64,000 nt of DNA from Polynucleobacter necessarius. Its GTDB lineage: Bacteria; Pseudomonadota; Gammaproteobacteria; Burkholderiales; Burkholderiaceae. The stretch spans positions 711,563-775,562 of the forward strand of contig NZ_LT606949.1 in NCBI RefSeq assembly GCF_900095215.1. The letters run 5' to 3'. Made by a program: the position numbers and the translations under genes. Below are positions 1-8,581 of this stretch, piece by piece (the stretch's first letter is position 1; each line of letters starts with the position of its first letter). The notes beneath the pieces are model-generated. The model saw nothing but the letters and a program-made list of their open reading frames with translations. It was not told the DNA's origin and did not search any database.

Positions 1-2
1 AC

Positions 3-119
3 CTCTGCGTGCTCGATATCACCCAAAAGGGCTTGAAGTTGGTTGAGCTGGCACCAGGCGTGACGAAGGAAGAGGTTATTGCTAAAACCGGTGCCCCTGT
101 TGATACAACAGGCTTCTAA
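3..119 (+). CDS. 3-oxoacid CoA-transferase subunit B, C-terminal end (partial)
   Basis: The window opens inside this gene; only the last 38 codons and the TAA stop at 117-119 are visible. The tail reads LCVLDITQKGLKLVELAPGV and then VTKEEVIAKTGAPVD, the usual ending of the beta subunit of succinyl-CoA:3-ketoacid (or acetoacetate) CoA-transferases, which move CoA between succinyl-CoA and acetoacetate. The alpha subunit and catalytic glutamate would lie upstream, outside the window. The family assignment rests on the tail alone, so substrate specificity is not established. Confidence 0.7.
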   Translation, partial: LCVLDITQKGLKLVELAPGVTKEEVIAKTGAPVDTTGF

Positions 120-154
120 CAACGACCATCTTGTAATGGAATAATGGGTTCACC

Positions 155-2017
155 ATGTCGGGCACCCATCATTTCCACTCGAAGCCGTCAAAGACTCAGA
201 ATCAATCTGAGCTTGATCCCTCATTGCACGCTCACAAAAAAGGCGATGCAAAGCATACTCATAGCAAGCAAGCCTCCAATCAAAATCTGCTCTTAATTGC
301 TTTAGTACTTACTTTAGGTTTTTCAGGTATAGACGCCGCCGCGGCATACTTTGCTAATTCCTTGGCATTGATATCAGATGCTGGTCACATGGTGACTGAT
401 GCGGCGGCGTTGGGTCTGGCTTTATTGGCGCAAATTATTTCTCGTAGACTGCCAGCTCCTCAACATTCTTTTGGCTTTGGGCGCGCTGAAGCATTGGCTG
501 CATTTGTGAATAGTATTGTGATGTTGGCTTTGGTGGCTTGGATTATTGTGGAGGCGATTAGCCGCTTCTATGATCCGCATAAAGTCGATGGACTCACGGT
601 AACCGTGGTCGCTGCAGTGGGCTTGGCCATGAATATCGTTGTCGCTTGGGTGTTATCGCGCGACAAAAAGAGTGTAAATACTCGCGCCGCTTTGGTCCGT
701 GTGATCGGTGCTTTATTGGGGTCGGTTGCGGCATTAATTGCCGGTGTTGTGATTCAGTTGACTGGTTGGATGCCAATGGATGCCATTCTCTCTATTTTGG
801 TATCACTTTTGATTCTGAAGTCGATTATTTCCATTTTGCATGAGTCCTATCACTTCTTGATGGAAGGTGTGCTGCTTCATATTAACTATCTGGAGGTTGG
901 AACTGAACTGAAAAATGTTCCAGGCGTACTTGCAGTTCATGATTTGTATGCATGGGAAATGACCCCTAGTTTTCCAGCCCTTATTGGTCATATTAAAATT
1001 GCCAATATGCAAGAGCGGCCGGACATCATGTCTAGGATTAATGCGATGCTTCTAAATAAGCACGGAATTGATCATGTGACTTTGCAGCCAGAAGAGGTTG
1101 GTGAAGACCATGATCATGTAAGTCATGAAATTCACAATGAAGCTCAGGCAGCAAATGTATTTCATGATGGTGAAACTTGTTATGTAGAGTGTTCAAGTGG
1201 TGAAGAGCGGTACCGCATGGCTTATCACGTATCGGAAAGACCAAGCAATAAAGTATTACTCTGCGTTCACGGCCTTACAAGAAGGGGTAGTGACTTTAAG
1301 ATGCTTGCGCAAGCCATGTGCAAGGCTTATTACGTTGTTTGTCCAGATATAGTTGGTAGGGGCGATTCTGATCGCTTATCCAATCCAATGATGTATGCAG
1401 TACCACAGTACGTATCCGATCTTGCCGCCTTAGTGAAAAAACTCGGTATGTCACAAGTGGATTGGTTTGCCACATCCATGGGCGGTCTTATTGGTATGGT
1501 GTATGCCGCTATGCCAAATTCCCCAATACGCCGCATGCTAATTAATGATGTTGGACCGCGAATTGAGCCTGAGGCAATTAAGCGTTTAGGTTCTTACGTA
1601 GGTCAGCCATTTGCTTTTGCAAATCGTGCTGACGCACTTGATCGTTTGAATGAAATATGCGCTAGTTTTGGCGAGCACACGCCGCAAGAGTGGGAAAGCT
1701 ATAACGGCCCTATGTTGGTTCAGAAGGATGGTAAATGGATCATGCATTACAACCCAGATATTTCTGTGCCTTTTGCTTCTGTGAACCCTATCATGGCCAA
1801 GGCTGGTGAAATGGCGATGTGGCATGCCTTTAAGCAAATTCATATTTCTATGCTAATCGTGCGTGGCGGCAACTCAGATTTACTATCTGCAGCAACTGTT
1901 GCCAAAATGTGTAAGGTAAATCCTTATGCGCGCAGCATTGAAATTCCGAATGTGGGTCATGCTCCTGCATTTGCAAAGCCAGAACAAATTGCTTTGGCAA
2001 AAGAGTTCTTTAGCTAA
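155..2017 (+). CDS. CDF-family cation efflux protein fused to an alpha/beta hydrolase
   Basis: A 620-residue frame joins two proteins that are normally separate. Residues about 1-310 are a cation diffusion facilitator: a His-rich N terminus, about six membrane segments, the metal-site motif DAGHMVTD near residue 75 and a cytoplasmic C-terminal domain ending GIDHVTLQPEE. Such proteins export Zn2+, Co2+ or Cd2+ using proton antiport. Residues about 334-620 are a complete alpha/beta hydrolase with the nucleophile elbow TSMGGL (Ser near 441), an acid near RGGNSDLL (about 573) and the histidine in NVGHAPAF (about 601). The two halves are linked by a short His/Asp-rich stretch. A hydrolase active site on the cytoplasmic C-terminal side is physically possible, but a lost stop codon or compensated frameshift between two former neighbours is at least as likely. 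relA starts 11 nt downstream. Both halves look intact; the hydrolase substrate is unknown. Confidence 0.85.
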   Translation: MSGTHHFHSKPSKTQNQSELDPSLHAHKKGDAKHTHSKQASNQNLLLIALVLTLGFSGIDAAAAYFANSLALISDAGHMVTDAAALGLALLAQIISRRLPAPQHSFGFGRAEALAAFVNSIVMLALVAWIIVEAISRFYDPHKVDGLTVTVVAAVGLAMNIVVAWVLSRDKKSVNTRAALVRVIGALLGSVAALIAGVVIQLTGWMPMDAILSILVSLLILKSIISILHESYHFLMEGVLLHINYLEVGTELKNVPGVLAVHDLYAWEMTPSFPALIGHIKIANMQERPDIMSRINAMLLNKHGIDHVTLQPEEVGEDHDHVSHEIHNEAQAANVFHDGETCYVECSSGEERYRMAYHVSERPSNKVLLCVHGLTRRGSDFKMLAQAMCKAYYVVCPDIVGRGDSDRLSNPMMYAVPQYVSDLAALVKKLGMSQVDWFATSMGGLIGMVYAAMPNSPIRRMLINDVGPRIEPEAIKRLGSYVGQPFAFANRADALDRLNEICASFGEHTPQEWESYNGPMLVQKDGKWIMHYNPDISVPFASVNPIMAKAGEMAMWHAFKQIHISMLIVRGGNSDLLSAATVAKMCKVNPYARSIEIPNVGHAPAFAKPEQIALAKEFFS

Positions 2018-2028
2018 TTTCTTATTCA

Positions 2029-4077
2029 TTGCCAATGGCAAATGCTTCTCCACAATCAGAAAAAGTAGCGTTATTTCAGGATGCTTGGTATGGCGAGCCG
2101 GCAGAGCTGCATGCTGCAGGTGTACTGAGAATATTGCAGTCCCTTAATCTCGATGAAGCCACATTAATTGCCGCAAGTAATATTGCCAGCACTCATGGGA
2201 AGGAAGCGCTGATTAAGCTCATAGGCGAAGAGCCTGCTAAGTTGCTCATTGGTTATCGCGGTTTACGTCAAGCGCAAGCAAAGCTGATGCGCGATGATGG
2301 TGGCCTTAGCGTTACCGGACAGGAAGAGATGCTGCGCAAAATGCTTTTAGCATTTGTCGATGATCTACGTGTAGTACCCATTTATCTTGCCTCTCGTTTG
2401 CAGACTTTGCGTTGGGTCACTCAGGAAAAAATTGATATGCCGGGTGCTTTGGCACAGGAAATTTTGAATATCGATGCTTCATTAGCTAACCGCTTGGGTA
2501 TTTGGCAAATGAAATGGGAGATGGAGGACTTGGCGTTTCGGGTAATGTCGCCCGACACCTATCGTGAGATCGCTAAGATGCTCGATGCTAAACGCATTGA
2601 GCGCCAATCCTTCATCGATCAAATCGTATTGCAGTTGCAAGAAGAGCTAAAAGCAGCGCAGATTAATGGCGAAGTACTGGGGCGTCCAAAACACATCTAT
2701 AGCATCTGGAAAAAAATGCAGGGCAAGTCTTTGGATTTTGCTAATTTATATGACGTGAGGGCGTTTCGGGTATTGGTAGAGGATGTGAAGACGTGCTATG
2801 CCGTTCTGGGGATAGCACATAACATCTGGCAGCCCGTTCCACGTGAGTTTGATGATTACATCGCAAGGCCTAAGCCTAACGGTTATCAATCATTGCACAC
2901 CGTCGTGATGAATGATGACGGCACCGCGTTTGAGATTCAGGTGCGCACACAAGAGATGCATCAGCAATCTGAGTATGGTTTGGCGGCACACTGGCGTTAC
3001 AAGGAGGGTGCTTGCGTCGGCATGGCTACCCCACCTAATCTAACAAAGACTAATAAGCCAAATGTTAGCCATCAACAAGGTACGCATAGCGCTGAAGTGG
3101 CTTATGAGCGACAAATTGCTTTGGCTCGTCAGCTCATTTCCTGGAAAGAGGATGCATGGGAACAGCTGAAGCATCATGAGATTGACGATCATATTTATGT
3201 TCTCACACCCTTTGGAAAAGTGATCTCGCTCGAGAAGGGTTCGACCCCCATTGATTTTGCTTATGTGGTCCATACCAATCTGGGGCATCGTTGTCGTGGA
3301 GCCAGAGTTGATGGCGCAATGGTTCCTCTAGAGACTGCATTGCAGAATGGTCAGACGGTAGAAATTATTGCCGTGAAACATGGCGGACCATCTAGAGATT
3401 GGATTAGTCCGGATAAAAACTATCTTCGCTCTCAAAGAGCGCGTCAAAGAGTGCGAGCATGGTTTAACGCGCTAGATGATGAAGAGGCTGGGCAAAATCT
3501 AAAGCCAGTGGATAGTAACGCTGACGCTCATGTAGAGACTAAAGGCAGCCCAATAAATCCAAACCCACCAGAAATTGTTTTGCGAACGAGTGCGGGCAAG
3601 CACGCCCAAAGCGGCGATGTTTTGGTGGTAGGCGTCGACTCACTGCTAACTCAGTTGGCGCGTTGCTGCAGGCCCGTTCCACCGGATGCAATTGCGGGAT
3701 TTGTGACGCAAGGAAGGGGTGTTGCGATTCATCGGCGTTCTTGTAAAACTTTTAGGGGTTTACTGGAAAGGGCTCCTGAGAGGGTTATTCAGACAGCATG
3801 GACCGCTTCGGCGTCGGATCCCGTAGTAAACCAAGAGCAAAAACGGGTATTCCCAGCTGATTTAGTAGTCACCGGCTTAGATCGTCCCGAGTTAATGCGA
3901 GAGCTCTTTGAGACTCTGACTAGGCAGGGCGTACATGTCATTGATCTGCGCAAATCGGCCAAAAAAGGTCTAGCGCAGATCCTTTTAACGGTTGAGGTGA
4001 AGGGCTCTGAGGTCTTGAGGGTCGTTCAAAACAGTCTGGAAGAGGTGAAAGAGGTCACCCAAGTGCGCCGCCGGTGA
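2029..4077 (+). CDS. relA: GTP pyrophosphokinase RelA, (p)ppGpp synthetase
   Basis: A 682-residue RelA/SpoT homologue that makes (p)ppGpp when ribosomes stall on uncharged tRNA. The N-terminal HD region (about 30-180) lacks the HDxxED hydrolase signature, which points to RelA rather than bifunctional SpoT. The synthetase domain (about 220-340) has LYDVRAFRVLV and the GTP-binding RPKPNGYQSLH. A TGS domain follows (VLTPFGKVISLEKGSTPIDF, about 390-455), then a CCRPVPPD zinc-finger-like element and a C-terminal ACT domain. The frame opens with TTG at 2029; ATG at 2035, two codons on, is an equally good start. No strong ribosome binding site separates them. The gene is full length, so the stringent response appears kept in an otherwise eroding genome. 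Confidence 0.93.
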   Translation: MPMANASPQSEKVALFQDAWYGEPAELHAAGVLRILQSLNLDEATLIAASNIASTHGKEALIKLIGEEPAKLLIGYRGLRQAQAKLMRDDGGLSVTGQEEMLRKMLLAFVDDLRVVPIYLASRLQTLRWVTQEKIDMPGALAQEILNIDASLANRLGIWQMKWEMEDLAFRVMSPDTYREIAKMLDAKRIERQSFIDQIVLQLQEELKAAQINGEVLGRPKHIYSIWKKMQGKSLDFANLYDVRAFRVLVEDVKTCYAVLGIAHNIWQPVPREFDDYIARPKPNGYQSLHTVVMNDDGTAFEIQVRTQEMHQQSEYGLAAHWRYKEGACVGMATPPNLTKTNKPNVSHQQGTHSAEVAYERQIALARQLISWKEDAWEQLKHHEIDDHIYVLTPFGKVISLEKGSTPIDFAYVVHTNLGHRCRGARVDGAMVPLETALQNGQTVEIIAVKHGGPSRDWISPDKNYLRSQRARQRVRAWFNALDDEEAGQNLKPVDSNADAHVETKGSPINPNPPEIVLRTSAGKHAQSGDVLVVGVDSLLTQLARCCRPVPPDAIAGFVTQGRGVAIHRRSCKTFRGLLERAPERVIQTAWTASASDPVVNQEQKRVFPADLVVTGLDRPELMRELFETLTRQGVHVIDLRKSAKKGLAQILLTVEVKGSEVLRVVQNSLEEVKEVTQVRRR

Positions 4078-4095
4078 TAAACTATATGGCTGTAT

Positions 4096-4172
4096 AGGCT
4101 CGTAGCTCAGCTGGTTAGAGCACCACCTTGACATGGTGGGGGTCGTTGGTTCGAGTCCAATCGAGCCTACCA
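4096..4172 (+). tRNA. tRNA-Val (GAC)
   Basis: A 77-nt cloverleaf. Acceptor AGGCTCG pairs with CGAGCCT, the D arm is GCTC, the anticodon loop TTGACAT carries GAC, the T arm is GTTGG-TTCGAGT-CCAAT, and the CCA end is encoded. It lies between relA and thrS on the same strand. Confidence 0.95.
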
Positions 4173-4271
4173 ACGAATAAGACCCAGAGGCGCGGTTGCC
4201 CACAAGCTACCGCGCTTTCTTTTTAGGTTGATGAAGTAAAGCTGAAGTTCAGTTAATAAGATGGAGTTGTC

Positions 4272-6194
4272 ATGCTTGTAGTTACTCTGCCCGATGGAGC
4301 AAAACGTGAGTTTGAGGCTTCAGTTCGTGTAGCGGATGTCGCCCAGAGTATTGGTAGCGGCCTCGCAAAAGCCGCCTTAGGTGGCATTGTGGACGGCAAG
4401 ATGGTCGATACCAGCTTTGTGATTGATAGAGACAGTCAGCTAGCTATTATTACTGACCAAAGCCCTGAAGCTCTAGAAATTGTTCGTCATTCCACTGCGC
4501 ACTTGTTGGCTTACGCCGTAAAAGAATTATTCCCAGATGTGCAAGTGACAATTGGTCCAGTGGTAGAGAATGGTTTTTACTATGACTTTTCCTATCATCG
4601 TCCATTTACACCGGATGACTTAGTTGCTCTAGAAAAGAAAATGACTGAGCTCGCTAAAAAGGATGAGCCAGTAACACGCACTGTATTGCCGCGTGACGAA
4701 GCAATTCAATTCTTTAAAGATAAAGGTGAGAATTACAAGGCAGAACTGATTGCCAGCATTCCTCAAGGTGAGGATGTCTCCTTATATGCCGAAGGTAAGT
4801 TCACCGACTTATGTCGTGGCCCGCACGTACCATCTACTGGCAAGCTCAAGATATTTAAGTTGATCAAGCTCGCTGGTGCTTACTGGCGCGGTGATAGCAA
4901 GAATGAGATGTTGCAGCGTATCTACGGTACAGCTTGGCTGCGTAAAGAAGACCAAGATGCTTATTTGCATATGCTTGAAGAGTCCGAGAAGCGCGACCAT
5001 CGTCGCCTCGGTAAGCAACTGGATTTATTCCATTTTCAAGAAGAAGCGCCGGGACTCATTTTCTGGCATCCAAAGGGTTGGTCAATTTGGCAAGAGGTAG
5101 AGCAATACATACGTCGCGTGTATCAGCAAGAAGGCTATCAAGAAGTCAAAGCGCCACAGATTTTGGATCGTGGCCTATGGGAAAAATCGGGTCACTGGGA
5201 AAACTATAAAGAGAATATGTTCACGACTGAGTCGGAGAATCGTGCTTATGCATTAAAGCCGATGAACTGTCCTGGTCACGTACAAATTTATAACTCCGGC
5301 TTGCATAGTTATCGTGAGTTGCCATTGCGTTTCGGTGAGTTTGGTCAGTGTCATCGCAATGAACCATCGGGTGCATTGCATGGCTTAATGCGTGTCCGCG
5401 GCTTCACGCAAGATGATGGCCATATCTTCTGCACCGAAGATCAAATTCAATCTGAGGTTGCTGCTTTTGATAAAGCCGTACGTGCGGTTTATCAGGATTT
5501 TGGTTTTACCGAAGTAGCTGTCAAGCTAGCTTTGCGTCCAGCTAAGCGTGTTGGCGACGATGCTATTTGGGATAAAGCGGAAGAAGCCCTTCGTGGCGCA
5601 TTGAAAGCTTCTGGCAAAGCATGGGAAGAATTACCAGGCGAGGGTGCCTTTTACGGTCCAAAAATCGAATATCACCTCAAAGACTCCATTGGACGCACTT
5701 GGCAATGCGGCACGATTCAGGTGGATTTCTCAATGCCGGCTCGTTTGGGTGCTGAATATGTCGCTGAAGACAATGGCCGCAAGACTCCGGTCATGCTACA
5801 TAGAGCAATTGTGGGCTCTTTAGAGCGTTTTATCGGCATTTTGATCGAAAATCATGCTGGAAATATGCCAGTTTGGTTTGCTCCAACCCAGGCTGTAGTC
5901 CTGAATATCTCCGGAAATTCTGCTGCATATGCACAACAAGTGCAGCAATTGATGAAAAAACAAGGGTTTAGAGTCGAATCGGATTTGCGGAACGAGAAAA
6001 TTACGTATAAAATACGCGAGCACGCATTACAGAAGATTCCGTTTTTGCTTGTTGTAGGGGGTAAAGAATCTGAAAGTAATACGGTGGCCGTTCGTGCCCG
6101 TGGCGGAGTGGATTTGGGTGTAATGCCTATTGATGCCTTCGTTGCCCGACTCCAGCAGGATATATCCCAGAAAGTCGGACCCGAGCCTAGCTAG
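4272..6194 (+). CDS. thrS: threonyl-tRNA synthetase
   Basis: A 640-residue class II synthetase that charges tRNA-Thr. An N-terminal TGS domain (about 1-60) is followed by the editing domain with [11 protein letters not shown] (about 75) and [14 protein letters not shown], which removes mischarged serine. The catalytic core contains NCPGHVQIY (zinc cysteine) and [20 protein letters not shown] (motif 2). The C terminus holds the anticodon-binding domain. Length matches the family. The ATG at 4272 has a GGAG just upstream. It heads the cluster thrS-infC-rpmI-rplT-pheS-pheT-ihfA typical of proteobacteria; infC begins 45 nt after its stop. Confidence 0.97.
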   Translation: MLVVTLPDGAKREFEASVRVADVAQSIGSGLAKAALGGIVDGKMVDTSFVIDRDSQLAIITDQSPEALEIVRHSTAHLLAYAVKELFPDVQVTIGPVVENGFYYDFSYHRPFTPDDLVALEKKMTELAKKDEPVTRTVLPRDEAIQFFKDKGENYKAELIASIPQGEDVSLYAEGKFTDLCRGPHVPSTGKLKIFKLIKLAGAYWRGDSKNEMLQRIYGTAWLRKEDQDAYLHMLEESEKRDHRRLGKQLDLFHFQEEAPGLIFWHPKGWSIWQEVEQYIRRVYQQEGYQEVKAPQILDRGLWEKSGHWENYKENMFTTESENRAYALKPMNCPGHVQIYNSGLHSYRELPLRFGEFGQCHRNEPSGALHGLMRVRGFTQDDGHIFCTEDQIQSEVAAFDKAVRAVYQDFGFTEVAVKLALRPAKRVGDDAIWDKAEEALRGALKASGKAWEELPGEGAFYGPKIEYHLKDSIGRTWQCGTIQVDFSMPARLGAEYVAEDNGRKTPVMLHRAIVGSLERFIGILIENHAGNMPVWFAPTQAVVLNISGNSAAYAQQVQQLMKKQGFRVESDLRNEKITYKIREHALQKIPFLLVVGGKESESNTVAVRARGGVDLGVMPIDAFVARLQQDISQKVGPEPS

Positions 6195-6239
6195 GGTTAG
6201 AAAGGTTTTTTTTATTGTTTTTTTAAAGGAATTAAGAAG

Positions 6240-6764
6240 ATCGCTACTGAAAAATTGCGGCGCATTAACCGGGAAATTACTGCTCCTGAAGTGCGTTTGA
6301 TTGGAATGGATGGTGAGCCCATCGGCATCGTTAAGTTGAGTGAAGCCTTGGCTGCGGTAGAAGAGAAAGAAACCGATTTGGTTGAAATTGCTCCGACGGC
6401 TGTGCCACCTGTAGTCCGCATCATGGACTTCGGCAAATTCAAATACCAAGAAGCCAAGCGGATGCATGAAGCTAAGCTTAAGCAAAAGGTAATTCAGGTG
6501 AAGGAAGTGAAATTCCGCCCTGGTACTGATGATGGTGACTACGGTGTGAAGCTACGCAATCTAATCCGCTTTTTGGAAGATGGCGATAAGACAAAGATTA
6601 CGCTGCGATTTCGGGGTCGTGAAATGGCACACCAAGAAATCGGAGTCAGAATGTTGGAGCGTTTGAAGTTGGATCTCGTGGAGTACGGCCAAGTCGAACA
6701 GTTTCCGAAGATGGAAGGCCGCCAGATGGTGATGGTGTTGGCCCCCATTCGTAAGGCTAAGTAA
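6240..6764 (+). CDS. infC: translation initiation factor IF-3, probable ATC start codon
   Basis: IF-3 binds the 30S subunit, blocks premature 50S joining and proofreads the start codon. The protein is 174 residues if read from ATC at 6240 ([11 protein letters not shown]), followed by [12 protein letters not shown], the typical N-terminal domain, and a C-terminal domain with FRGREMAHQ. The first conventional start is TTG at 6255, but it has no ribosome binding site at a suitable distance. ATC at 6240 has AAAGGA at 6225-6230, nine bases away. E. coli infC uses AUU, and IF-3 discriminates against such near-cognate codons, giving feedback control. The same logic explains this ATC. The start choice is inference; the gene identity is certain. 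Confidence 0.93.
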   Translation: MATEKLRRINREITAPEVRLIGMDGEPIGIVKLSEALAAVEEKETDLVEIAPTAVPPVVRIMDFGKFKYQEAKRMHEAKLKQKVIQVKEVKFRPGTDDGDYGVKLRNLIRFLEDGDKTKITLRFRGREMAHQEIGVRMLERLKLDLVEYGQVEQFPKMEGRQMVMVLAPIRKAK

Positions 6765-6891
6765 TCAGGTTCTACCTGGTTCTTATGTAGGGAGACATCG
6801 AAAGATGCTGGCAGTGTGAAGTGCTTCTGGGTACAGGAAGAGTGACCGTCGGTTACCACCTATGTTGCACAAGTAATTGAAGGGGTGCTTT

Positions 6892-7089
6892 ATGCCCAAG
6901 ATGAAGAGCAAGAGTAGCGCTAAAAAGCGCTTCACGGTTCGCGCAGGCGGAACGATTAAACGAGGTCAGGCTTTCAAACGCCACATCCTCACCAAGAAGA
7001 CCACAAAGAACAAGCGTCATTTGCGTGGTTCCACAGAAGTTGCGAAAGCTGACGTTAAGTCAATTCGCTCTATGCTTCCATATGCTTAA
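6892..7089 (+). CDS. rpmI: 50S ribosomal protein L35
   Basis: A 65-residue basic protein beginning [14 protein letters not shown], the L35 signature, and ending [12 protein letters not shown] at 6892 is preceded by AAGGGG; an in-frame upstream ATG at 6877 would add an unlikely five residues. The 127-nt leader after infC contains short inverted repeats (for example CAGGT/ACCTG near 6767-6779), but no recognised L20 regulatory site could be assigned. It is co-transcribed with rplT, 25 nt downstream. Confidence 0.96.
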   Translation: MPKMKSKSSAKKRFTVRAGGTIKRGQAFKRHILTKKTTKNKRHLRGSTEVAKADVKSIRSMLPYA

Positions 7090-7114
7090 CCTCAGACTAG
7101 ATGAGGAGAAATAA

Positions 7115-7480
7115 ATGCCAAGAGTCAAACGTGGGGTTACAGCAAGAGCCCGTCATAAGAAAATTACTGATGCCGCTTCAGGTTACCGCGGTCGTCGTAA
7201 AAACGTATTCCGTATTGCTAAGCAAGCGGTTATGCGTGCTGGTCAATATGCCTATCGTGACCGTCGCAACAAGAAACGTGTATTCCGTGCTTTATGGATT
7301 GCTCGTATCAACGCGGCAGTTCGTCAGCATGACATGACCTATAGCGTGTTCATGAATGGTATGAAGAAAGCTGCGATCGAACTCGACCGCAAAGTACTTT
7401 CTGATATGGCCATTGCTGACAAAGCGGCATTTTCTGCTTTGGTGACTCGGATCAAATCCGTAGTAAACGCTGCAGCTTAA
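7115..7480 (+). CDS. rplT: 50S ribosomal protein L20
   Basis: A 121-residue very basic protein starting [16 protein letters not shown], the L20 signature, with the conserved [11 protein letters not shown] segment. L20 binds 23S rRNA early in 50S assembly and in other bacteria represses its own operon. ATG 7115 follows a GAGGAGAA ribosome binding site. It is followed by a small hairpin and pheS. Confidence 0.97.
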   Translation: MPRVKRGVTARARHKKITDAASGYRGRRKNVFRIAKQAVMRAGQYAYRDRRNKKRVFRALWIARINAAVRQHDMTYSVFMNGMKKAAIELDRKVLSDMAIADKAAFSALVTRIKSVVNAAA

Positions 7481-7481
7481 T

Positions 7482-7500
7482 CTTAGTTTTCTAAACTAAG
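7482..7500 (+). promoter_or_regulatory. inverted repeat between rplT and pheS
   Basis: CTTAGTTT (7482-7489), a 3-nt TCT loop and AAACTAAG (7493-7500) form an 8-bp hairpin that ends five bases before the pheS ATG, so it would occupy the ribosome-binding region. It lacks a following U-run and is not a classic terminator. A role in translational control of pheS is possible but unproven. Confidence 0.4.
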
Positions 7501-7505
7501 CTGCC

Positions 7506-8552
7506 ATGGTTTCTATCGACCACATTGTCGAGGATGCTAAACGTGATTTCCTCGGAGCTGCCGATGCGGCGGCTCTAGAGGACGCGAAAGCCAAGTATCT
7601 CGGTAAGTCAGGTGTTCTCACTGAGCGTTTAAAAGCGCTGGGTGGAATGTCGCCTGAGGAGCGCAAGAGTGCTGGCGCCCAAATTAATCAACTCAAAACC
7701 AAAGTAGAAGCTGCATTACAAGAGCGTCGCCAAGCTTTGTCCGATGCTGTATTAATGCAACGTCTTGCAGCGGAGTCTATTGATGTTTCCTTGCCTGGTC
7801 GTGGTCAAGCAGTAGGTAGCTTGCATCCAGTGATGCGCACCTGGGAACGCGTTGAGGAAATTTTCCGCTCCATTGGTTTTGATGTGGCAGACGGACCTGA
7901 AATTGAAACTGATTGGTTTAATTTCACCGCCTTAAATAGCCCTGAGGATCATCCTGCGCGCTCGATGCAGGATACGTTTTATATCGATGGCAAGGATTCC
8001 CATGAGAAACCTTTGTTATTGCGCACGCATACCAGCCCAATTCAGGTTCGCTATGCGAGTGAGCATGTTAAGAAATACGCGCACGCAGATGTCATGCCGC
8101 CAATCAAAGTGATTGCGCCTGGCAGAACTTATCGTGTTGATAGCGACGCAACCCACTCACCAATGTTCCATCAAGTTGAAGGCTTGTGGATTGCTGAGAG
8201 CGTTTCTTTTGCAGACTTCAAAGGCGTCTATACAGACTTCTTAAGAACCTTTTTTGAAACCAACGAATTACAAGTTCGTTTCCGTCCATCGTATTTTCCA
8301 TTCACTGAGCCATCAGCTGAGATTGATATGGCTTTTGGTAGCGACAAACTTGCTGGCCGTTGGTTGGAAATCTCGGGAGCGGGACAAGTGCATCCAAACG
8401 TATTGCGCAATATGGGTATCGATTCAGAGCGCTATACCGGCTTTGCTTTTGGCTCTGGTCTAGAGCGCTTAACGATGTTGCGCTACGGTGTGGATGATTT
8501 GCGCTTGTTCTTTGAAAACGATTTGCGTTTCTTGGCGCAGTTCCCTGCATAA
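7506..8552 (+). CDS. pheS: phenylalanyl-tRNA synthetase alpha subunit
   Basis: A 348-residue class II synthetase subunit. The N-terminal coiled coil binds tRNA-Phe, and the catalytic core carries [48 protein letters not shown] and the C-terminal [13 protein letters not shown]. It forms the alpha2-beta2 enzyme with PheT, encoded 29 nt downstream. Length and motifs are normal. Confidence 0.97.
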   Translation: MVSIDHIVEDAKRDFLGAADAAALEDAKAKYLGKSGVLTERLKALGGMSPEERKSAGAQINQLKTKVEAALQERRQALSDAVLMQRLAAESIDVSLPGRGQAVGSLHPVMRTWERVEEIFRSIGFDVADGPEIETDWFNFTALNSPEDHPARSMQDTFYIDGKDSHEKPLLLRTHTSPIQVRYASEHVKKYAHADVMPPIKVIAPGRTYRVDSDATHSPMFHQVEGLWIAESVSFADFKGVYTDFLRTFFETNELQVRFRPSYFPFTEPSAEIDMAFGSDKLAGRWLEISGAGQVHPNVLRNMGIDSERYTGFAFGSGLERLTMLRYGVDDLRLFFENDLRFLAQFPA

Positions 8553-8581
8553 CAATTGAGTAAGAAATCTTAGATCGCGCT

